Made by a program: the position numbers and the translations under genes. Positions 26,373 through 33,911 of a DNA stretch of 64,000 nucleotides are shown here, in pieces. Position 1 is the stretch's first letter, and each line of letters opens with the position of its first letter. Below the pieces are notes generated by a model, which was not told the origin of the DNA, did no database searches, and saw only the letters and a program-made list of their open reading frames with translations. The DNA is from CAYMYN01 sp964394665 (GTDB lineage: Bacteria > Planctomycetota > UBA1135 > GCA-002686595): assembly GCA_964394665.1 (NCBI GenBank), contig CAYMYN010000016.1, positions 39,653 to 103,652 on the forward strand, written 5' to 3'.

Positions 26373-27926
26373 GTGATCCAGCGCAAGCCATCCAAGAAGC
26401 TCGTCCTGTTCCTGCCCCACAGGGCCGACCCGGAACGCGGCGAGATGTTCAGCGCCGACCTGCTGCCGCTCGAGCTGCTGCAGATCGCCTCCGGCCCCGC
26501 GGCCGAGGGCTACGAGATCGTGCTCATCGACGCGATGATCGAGCCCGACTACAAGCGCAAGGTGCTCGAGGCCTGCGAGGACGCGCTGCTCTTCGCCAGC
26601 TCGTGCATCCTCGGCTACCAGGTCTACGACGGCTACGTCGTGGCCAAGATGGTGCGCGAGCGCCACCCCAACCTGCCGATCATCTGGGGCGGCTGGTTCC
26701 CGAGCGTCACGCCCAAGATGTACCTCGAGTCGGGCATCGCCGACGCGGTCTGCATCGGGCAGGGCGAGCTCGCCTTCCTCGACATCGTGCACGCGCTGGA
26801 GAGCGGCGCCGACCTCGCCGAGGTGCCGGGCCTGGCCGTGCTGCGCGACGGCCAAGAGGTTCGCACGCCCTATCGCGCGGTCGTGGGCTTCGACAAGTTT
26901 CAGCCCACGCCCTGGCACCTGCTCGACTACGAGCGCTACGCCGAGCTTCAAGTGCGCCCGACGCACATGAAGGTCCGCCACCGTTTCCCGCTGCCGGGGC
27001 CCTACTCGCCCGCGCACCCGCCGCGCGGCTTCAGCTTCTTCTCCTCCTTCGGCTGCCCCGAGCCCTGCACCTTCTGCTGCAGCCCGCTGGTCACCGGCCG
27101 CCGCTGGAAGGCCATCCCGGGCATCCAACTGGCCGAGGAGATCGCCGAGCTGCAGCAGCGCTTCAAATTCGACGTGCTGCGCTTCCAGGACGCGAACTTC
27201 GGCGTGCACGAGAAGCGCACGCGCGAGTTCTGCCAGCGCCTGATCGAGCTCGAAGTGCCTGTCTATTGGAACGGCACGATCGAAGTCGAGACGATCATGC
27301 GCTACCAGGAAGCGACCCTCGACCTGCTCGAGGAGTCCAAGTGCCACCTGCTCTGGCTGGGCGCCGAGGCCGGCACCAAGGAGATGCAGGAGCGCATCAA
27401 GAAGAACATCGAGATCGAGAACATCCCGGCGGCCATCGGCAAGCTGGCCGACCGCGGGATCATCCCGGGCACGTTCTGGATCATCGGCTACCCCGGGGAG
27501 ACGCGCGAATCGATGGAGGAGACCCTGCGCCAAGCCGCGCGCATCAAGCACGCCTATCCGCTGGCGGGCTCGGAGGTCTACCCCTTCCGTCCGATCCCCG
27601 GCACCGAGGACTACGACGCCGCGATCCAACTCGGCTACGTGCCGCCCAAGGACTTCTACGAGTGGGGCGAGTGCTTCGAGTACAAGTACAACTCGCAGAA
27701 CACGCCCATCCCGGCCGACATCCGCGAGCGCTGGACGCGCTACAACAACACGGCCGCGATCTACGACGAGTACGTGCGCGAGGGTCCCGAGTGGATGCGC
27801 AAGGCCCTGGCCCGCATGGCCGGCTGGCGCCTGCGCAAGAACCGCTACGGCTTCCCGATCGAACAGAAACTGTTCGACGTCTACGTGCGCGCGACCGGCC
27901 AGGCCCAGGGCGGCTCGGCCGTCTGA
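26373..27926 (+). CDS. B12-binding-domain-like radical SAM protein, copy 2
   Basis: A 517-aa paralogue of the preceding gene, alignable end to end: KKLVLFLPHRADPERG, SADLLPLELLQIA, GGWFPSVTPKMYLESGIADA, CPEPCTFCCSPLV and FQDANFGVHEKR are almost unchanged, while the loop before the cysteines and the C-terminus differ. It starts at a GTG six bases after the first copy. It has the same motif set, including CxxxCxxC and no DxHxxG. Tandem copies with divergent surroundings suggest successive steps on related substrates or a heterodimer, which is inference. Confidence 0.85.
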   Translation: MIQRKPSKKLVLFLPHRADPERGEMFSADLLPLELLQIASGPAAEGYEIVLIDAMIEPDYKRKVLEACEDALLFASSCILGYQVYDGYVVAKMVRERHPNLPIIWGGWFPSVTPKMYLESGIADAVCIGQGELAFLDIVHALESGADLAEVPGLAVLRDGQEVRTPYRAVVGFDKFQPTPWHLLDYERYAELQVRPTHMKVRHRFPLPGPYSPAHPPRGFSFFSSFGCPEPCTFCCSPLVTGRRWKAIPGIQLAEEIAELQQRFKFDVLRFQDANFGVHEKRTREFCQRLIELEVPVYWNGTIEVETIMRYQEATLDLLEESKCHLLWLGAEAGTKEMQERIKKNIEIENIPAAIGKLADRGIIPGTFWIIGYPGETRESMEETLRQAARIKHAYPLAGSEVYPFRPIPGTEDYDAAIQLGYVPPKDFYEWGECFEYKYNSQNTPIPADIRERWTRYNNTAAIYDEYVREGPEWMRKALARMAGWRLRKNRYGFPIEQKLFDVYVRATGQAQGGSAV

Positions 27927-27943
27927 CCCGCGGGAGCCGAGGG

Positions 27944-28798
27944 TCAGACGTTCAGCGCCCGCAGCAGGCCGCCGACCAATCGGCGCAGGGCCGCGGGCTC
28001 TTGGAGCAGGAAGAGCGAGGGTTCGACGAGCTCGAGCTCGGAGAGGAGCAGCTCCCCGTCCGGTCCGCGGACCAGGTCGACCCGCGCGTAGAGCAGCTCC
28101 TGCGCCAGGGGCGCGAGCAGGCGTGCGCCGAACTCGGCCTCGGCCGGCTCGAGGGGCAGGGCGCCGGAGACCCGCTCGTCCTCGCCGGCGAAGCGCGGCC
28201 GCTTCTCGATCGCGTGCGTGAACTCGCCGTCGATCCAGATCAGGGCTCGCTCGCCCGTCTCGGCGAAGGCCTCGAGGTAGGGCTGCACGAGGGTGTCGCG
28301 CTCGCGCGCCGACTCGGCGAGGAATCGCGCCGCGGCCTCACGCTCCCCAGCGGCGAAGCGGCGCGTGCGGAACGACGCGGCCGAGACCGCGGGCTTGATC
28401 ACGACCGCCTCCCAACCCGTGCGCGCCAGCAGCGGGGCCAGCTCGGCGGCTGGGGCGCGCTCCACGAGCACGGTCGGCACGATCGGAGCCCCCGCGGCCT
28501 CGAGTTCGAGCAGGTAGCCCTTGTGCAGGTTCCAGCGCACGCGCGGCGCCGGATTCAGGATCGCCGTCGCGCCCTCGACCGCCGCCAACCAGGCCAGGAA
28601 GTCGGCCGGGCGTTGAGGGTAGTTCCAGGTCGAGCGCAACAAGCACAGGTCGAAGGCCGTCCAGTCGCGCGCCGGACCGTCCCAGGGGACGAGCTCTGGC
28701 TGGACGCCCCGCGCGGCGAGGGCCTCGAGCAACAGCTCCTGATCCGGATCGGGCTCGGGCAACCGAAGGCACGTGGCGAGGGCGATCCGCGGTGACAT
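27944..28798 (-). CDS. ATP-grasp domain protein
   Basis: A 284-aa soluble protein resembling the glutathione-synthetase/RimK-type ATP-grasp group. The N-terminus (PRIALATCLRL) starts a pre-ATP-grasp Rossmann unit, LLRSTWNYP follows, and the ATP-binding core has WEAVVIKPAVSAAS (ATP-contacting Lys), EFTHAIEKRPRF and a late YARVDLV..LLLSELELVEPSLF that provides the acidic Mg ligands. Such enzymes join an acyl phosphate to an amine or thiol. It is divergent from the SenB-like gene and convergent with the radical SAM pair; a joint pathway is possible but not shown. Confidence 0.8.
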   Translation of the reverse strand: MSPRIALATCLRLPEPDPDQELLLEALAARGVQPELVPWDGPARDWTAFDLCLLRSTWNYPQRPADFLAWLAAVEGATAILNPAPRVRWNLHKGYLLELEAAGAPIVPTVLVERAPAAELAPLLARTGWEAVVIKPAVSAASFRTRRFAAGEREAAARFLAESARERDTLVQPYLEAFAETGERALIWIDGEFTHAIEKRPRFAGEDERVSGALPLEPAEAEFGARLLAPLAQELLYARVDLVRGPDGELLLSELELVEPSLFLLQEPAALRRLVGGLLRALNV

Positions 28799-28831
28799 GC
28801 GGCGCGCCAGCATAGCGGCGGCCCGGTCGCG

Positions 28832-28860
28832 TTGTGGGAGCCCGCGCGGCGCGCTACCGT
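28832..28860 (+). promoter_or_regulatory. Putative promoter giving a leaderless SenB transcript
   Basis: TTGTGG at 28832-28837 and TACCGT at 28855-28860 are separated by 17 bases, a plausible sigma-70-type pair in a G+C-rich genome. Transcription would begin about seven bases after the -10, at or beside the GTG at 28868, so the message would be nearly leaderless. This fits the absence of a ribosome binding site. Confidence 0.4.
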
Positions 28861-28867
28861 CCTCCCC

Positions 28868-29854
28868 GTGCGCATCTGAATCGTCACGCCGGAGCCGCGC
28901 GGGACGCGGCGGGGCAATCGCATCACGGCCTTGCGTTGGGCGGCGCACCTGCGCGCCCTCGGACACTCGGTCCGCGTCGGGACCCGGTTGGCGGGCATCG
29001 ACGGTGAGGGGGGCCTCTCGGGCGAGACCTGCGAGCTCCTGATCGCGCTCCACGCCCTGCGCTCGACGCCTTCGATCGAACGCTTCGTGGCCCTTGCGCC
29101 GCGCGCCCCGCTCGTCGTGGTCCTGACCGGCACCGACCTCTACGGCGGCCCCGGGTCGGCGCCCGCCCTGCGCCGCGCGCTGCTCGCCGCCACGCGCATC
29201 GTCGTGTTGCAGGCTTCCGCGCTCGGGGAGCTCGACCCCGCCCTGCGCGCCAAGACCCGGGTCATCGTCCAGGGCGCGGCGAGCCTCCCGGCCTCGCCCG
29301 CGGAGAGCTTCGAGTCCTTCGAAGTGCTGGCCCTGGCCCACCTGCGCGAGGTCAAGGACCCGCTGCTCCTGGCGCAGGCGATGCGCGGCCTGCCGCGCAC
29401 CTCGCGCCTGCGGGCCTTCCACCTGGGGGGAGCCCACGAGGCGGCCTGGCTCGCGGCGGCACAGGCCGAGAACCGCACCAATCCGCGCTGGTGCTGGCTC
29501 GGCGACGTGCCCCGCCGCGCGAGCCTCACGCGGCTCGCCGGGGCACGGCTGTTCGTCAGCACCTCGCGCAGCGAGGGTGGATCCGCTGCCCTGAGCGAGG
29601 CCCTGGCCGCCGCCGTCCCCGTGCTCGCGACGCGCATTCCCGCGGCCGAGTCGTTGCTCGGCCGGGATCATCCCGGGCTCTTCCCCGTCGGCGACGCGGC
29701 GGCGCTGACCGGCCTCCTGCGGCGCGCCGAGGAGGAGCCGGAGTTCCTCGCGGAGCTCCGGGCGCGCAGCCTCGCGGCGCGCGACGAGGTCTCCCCGCGC
29801 CTCGAGCGCGAACGCATCGCGGCCCTGCTGGCGGAACTGGTCCCCTCCGGCTGA
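28868..29854 (+). CDS. senB: SenB-like selenosugar synthase-type glycosyltransferase with in-frame UGA at codon 4
   Basis: A GT-B-fold protein of the TIGR04348/SenB type (328 codons). SenB makes a selenosugar from a nucleotide sugar and selenophosphate. Family marks are IVTPEPRGTRRGNRITALRWA, LLIALHALRS, VVVLTGTDLYG, RIVVLQASAL, a KDPLLLAQAM segment and TSRSEGGSAALSEAL, which would bind the donor. The reading frame opens GTG-CGC-ATC-TGA-ATC-GTC-ACG-CCG: the conserved N-terminal strand spans a TGA at 28877-28879. Translation must read through it, insert selenocysteine, or restart at a TTG (28931) that removes the strand. No senA or senC lies nearby. The family call is firm; the selenosugar function is inference. 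Confidence 0.75.
28894..28910 (+). promoter_or_regulatory. Possible bacterial SECIS-like hairpin after UGA
   Basis: Arms 28894-28899 and 28905-28910 form a perfect 6-bp stem with a five-base loop starting CG. The loop begins 21 bases after the UGA, within the spacing described for bacterial SECIS elements, and has a G among its first two loop bases, as the consensus asks. G+C-rich hairpins of this size arise often by chance here, so the element is only a candidate. Confidence 0.3.
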
Positions 29855-29915
29855 ACGCGCCTGCCCCGGATTCCCCGGCCCGCTGCGGTACCATGCGGCG
29901 CCCCGGCCGGCCCCC

Positions 29916-30644
29916 ATGCGACCCATCCTCGTACTGGACGCCTACCTCGACGAACGCGGCGGCGCGCACAACTTCGAGCGCCTGCTCGCAGGCCGCGCGC
30001 TGCACTCCGTGCGCCTCGTGCACGGGGAGGTCCCGCGCGACGTGCGGGACTACTCCGGGGTGTTGGTGAGCGGCTCGGCCGCCTCGGTGCTCGAGCCCCC
30101 GCCCTGGCTCGAACCGGCCGCGGCCCTCCTGCGGCGAGCCCTCCAGCACGGCCGACCCGTGCTCGGCATCTGCTTCGGGCACCAACTGCTCGCCGAGGCC
30201 GCGTTCGGCCCGGGCAGCGTGCGCCGCGCGGCCTGGAGCGAGCTGGGTTGGGTCGACGTCGAACGGGTCGACGCCGATCCGTTGCTCGATGCGTTGCCGC
30301 GGCGCTTCACCTGTTTCGCGTCGCACTTCGACGAGGTCCGCGAGCTCGAGGGCGGCATGCGCGTGCTCGCCCGCTCGGCGCGCTGCGCCGTCGAGGCCTT
30401 CCGCGTGGACGGCGCGGCGGCCTGGGGGGTGCAGTTCCACCCCGAGATGGAAGGGCCCGAGTGCGAGCAACTCGTGCGCGCTTCCTTGGAACGTCATGCG
30501 CACCTCCCCCAGGAGCCCGCGACCGTCCTGGCCCGGGCGAGCGACGCGAGCCTGCTGGGCCACGCCCTGCTCTCGCGCTTCGTGGAGCTCTGCCGCGATG
30601 GCGTAGGCTCGGCGCCGCGACCCGAGCTCGGCACCCGACCCTGA
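29916..30644 (+). CDS. Class I glutamine amidotransferase-like protein
   Basis: A 242-aa cytosolic protein of the GATase1 family. The catalytic Cys sits in LGICFGHQLLAEA at about residue 85, and the His-Glu pair in VQFHPEME at about residue 172, so the triad is complete. The family releases ammonia from glutamine or hydrolyses gamma-glutamyl bonds; stand-alone GMP-synthase-like members of this size exist. No synthetase partner is fused, but the ATP-grasp gene at 27944 is close. It follows the SenB-like gene by 61 bases and precedes the Rrf2 regulator by ten. Confidence 0.85.
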   Translation: MRPILVLDAYLDERGGAHNFERLLAGRALHSVRLVHGEVPRDVRDYSGVLVSGSAASVLEPPPWLEPAAALLRRALQHGRPVLGICFGHQLLAEAAFGPGSVRRAAWSELGWVDVERVDADPLLDALPRRFTCFASHFDEVRELEGGMRVLARSARCAVEAFRVDGAAAWGVQFHPEMEGPECEQLVRASLERHAHLPQEPATVLARASDASLLGHALLSRFVELCRDGVGSAPRPELGTRP

Positions 30645-30654
30645 GCCGCGCGGC

Positions 30655-31149
30655 ATGAACCCCATCTCCCGCTCCAGCGAATACGCCATCCGCGCCCTGA
30701 CGTACCTCGCGCAACAGGCGTCCGAGCCTGGCTACGTGCTCGCGCGGGACATGGCCGAACGGCTCGGGATCCCGGCCCCGTTCCTCGGGAAGCTCCTCCA
30801 GCCGTTGGTCGGGGCCGGGATGCTCGAGAGCCAACGCGGGCGCGGCGGCGGGTTCCGCCTCGCCCAGCGCGCGGATCGCATCGACTTGCTGCGCATCGTC
30901 GACACGCTCGAGACCTCGGGCTCGCGCCGCGCGTGCTTCCTCGGTCAGGCCGAGTGCAGCGACGAACGCGCCTGCCCGCTGCACACCTACTGGAAGGCCG
31001 CCAAGGAGGACTTCGAGCAGCAGCTCACGCGCACGACGTTGGCCGACCTGCTCGCGTTCTGCGAGGAGCGCCCACACTCGGGCTATCCCCTGCCCCTGCC
31101 ACGGACCACGCGCGGTCGTGCCAAGCCGACCCCGCGGCGAGCCCCCTGA
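30655..31149 (+). CDS. Rrf2-family transcriptional regulator with three-Cys cluster
   Basis: A 164-aa winged-helix regulator. The N-terminus SRSSEYAIRALTYLA and the wing GRGGGFRLA are the usual Rrf2 features. The three conserved cysteines lie at about residues 97-109 (ACFLGQAECSDERACPLH), the IscR/NsrR/RsrR pattern that holds an Fe-S cluster sensing iron, NO or redox state. Iron-sulphur assembly genes are not beside it. It could control the preceding amidotransferase and SenB genes, which lie on the same strand. Confidence 0.88.
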   Translation: MNPISRSSEYAIRALTYLAQQASEPGYVLARDMAERLGIPAPFLGKLLQPLVGAGMLESQRGRGGGFRLAQRADRIDLLRIVDTLETSGSRRACFLGQAECSDERACPLHTYWKAAKEDFEQQLTRTTLADLLAFCEERPHSGYPLPLPRTTRGRAKPTPRRAP

Positions 31150-31197
31150 CCGGGCCTGGGCTCCCCGAGGGCCAGGGGAGGAGCGCGCCGCGAGAGG

Positions 31198-32165
<968 letters not shown>

Positions 32166-32169
<4 letters not shown>

Positions 32170-33911
32170 GCCTTGCCGATCACGAAGCGTTGACGCAACC
32201 GGCTGCGGATCACGATCGCCGCTCCGTTCAGGAGCACGACGATCACGATCAGCAGCAGGGTCGTGGTGAACACCATCGGGATCGCCGCCTCGCTGTCCGG
32301 GCTCTGGAAGCCCAGGTCGAAGATGTGGAAGCCCAGGTGCATGAAGCTACGCTCGGGGTGGATGTACGGGAAGGTCCCGTCGAAGGGCAGTTCCGGCGCC
32401 AGCTTGACCGCCCCCACGAGCATCAGGGGCGCGACCTCGCCCGCCCCCCGGGCGATGGCGAGGATCATGCCGGTCATGATACCGGGCATGGCTCGCGGCA
32501 GCACGATGCGCCGCAGGGTCTGCCACTTGGTCGCCCCACAGGCGTAGGAGCCCTCGCGCATCGAGTTGGGGACGGCCGCAAGCGCCTCCTCCGTGGCCAC
32601 GATGACCACCGGAAGCGTCAGCAGGGCCAGGGTCAGCGAAGCCCACAGGATGCCGCCCTTGCCGTAGGTCGGGTTCGGCAGCTTGGCCTCGAAGAACAGT
32701 TGGTCGATGCTGACCCCGATCACGTAGCAGAAGAAACCCAGGCCGAAGACCCCGAAGACGATGCTGGGCACACCCGCCAGGTTGTTGACCGCGATCCGCA
32801 CCGCGCTGACGAGCGCTCCCTGGCGGGCATACTCGCGCAGGTAGAGCGCCGCGAGCACTCCGAACGGCACGACCAGGATCGACATCAGGAGGGTCATCAC
32901 GACCGTGCCGAAGATGGCCGGAAAGACCCCGCCGTCGCTGTTCGCCTCGCGCGGCGAGTCGGTCAGGAACTCCCACCAGCGCGAGGCGTAGATGCCGAGC
33001 TTGTCGAAGATTCCGAGCTGGTTCGCCGGATAGGCGCGCACGACGTCGGCGAGCACGACCCGCTTCGTGATGCCGTCCGCGGTCTCGAGCACGAGCTGGT
33101 AGCGCGCGTTCTCGCGGTCCAGATCCTGGATCTGGCGACGGATCAGGTCGAACTCCTCGCTCGCGCGCTGACTCACGGCCTCGAAGCGCTCGCTCTCGCG
33201 TGCGACGCGCTCGGGGTCGCCGCTCAGCTCGGCCGAGCGCAGCTCCAGGCGCGCCGCCTCTTGGCGTGCGTTGACCAAGCCGGTGTCGTGGGTCTCGAGG
33301 CCCCGCCGTTCGCGCCAACGCTTGCGGGACGGCGCGTGGTGCTCGCCGAACAGACGCCAGACCTCGGCCGGGTCCTGCGCGCGCACCTCGCCGTCGACCT
33401 CGAAGGCCTTGGGCAGGCCGTGGAAGCGCCACCACTCGAGGCGCTCGACCACCAGGGCCCATTCGGGTCGCTCGTTGGCGACGATCTCGAAGTCGCTGAG
33501 CCAGCGCGAGTGGCTCTGGTAGATCTCGTAGTTGGCCGTCCGCACCAGACGGCGCACGGCCAGGCCGTCGTTCTCGGCAAGCTCGGCCCGAACGCGCGCG
33601 GCTTGCTCCTCCGCGAGGCCATCGAAGGCACGCTCGCTCGGTTCGTAGGACTCGGACTTGCCGACCGGACCCAGGAAGGCCTCGCCCGAGTGGGTGCGGA
33701 AGAGCTCGAGCGGCTCGGGCCAGAAGGTCTGCGAACCCCGCACGAGGATCAACGCCAGGAGCGAGACGATCATCACGATCGCCAGGCACAGGGCCCCACC
33801 GATCAGCCAGACCAGGGGCTCGCCGTGGGCGAACAGCGAGGTCTTGCGCTGCGCCCTGCGGCGGCGGGCCAGGTGCGCGGGGGGGACCCCCGGCGGCGCG
33901 CTGATGCTCAT
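32166..33911 (-). CDS. pstA: Phosphate ABC transporter permease PstA with large insertion
   Basis: A 581-aa inner-membrane permease, nearly twice the usual length (E. coli about 296). Residues 33-58 are the first membrane helix; 330-575 hold the usual permease core with the EAA-like loop AVPNSMREGSYACGATKWQT. In between, about 270 residues form a charged region with a long predicted coiled coil at about 212-270. That region would lie in the periplasm. The gene overlaps pstC and pstB by four bases each. The permease role is secure; the insertion could sense phosphate or contact PstC. Confidence 0.93.

Noticed and set aside
28931..29854. SenB-like gene beginning at TTG 28931
   Set aside because: This would remove the conserved N-terminal strand and there is no ribosome binding site there. 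I kept the longer frame with the UGA, but cannot exclude an inactivated or restarted gene.
27944..31149. A complete selenoneine operon
   Set aside because: No senA (FGE-like) or senC (SelD-like) gene is present; only senB fits.
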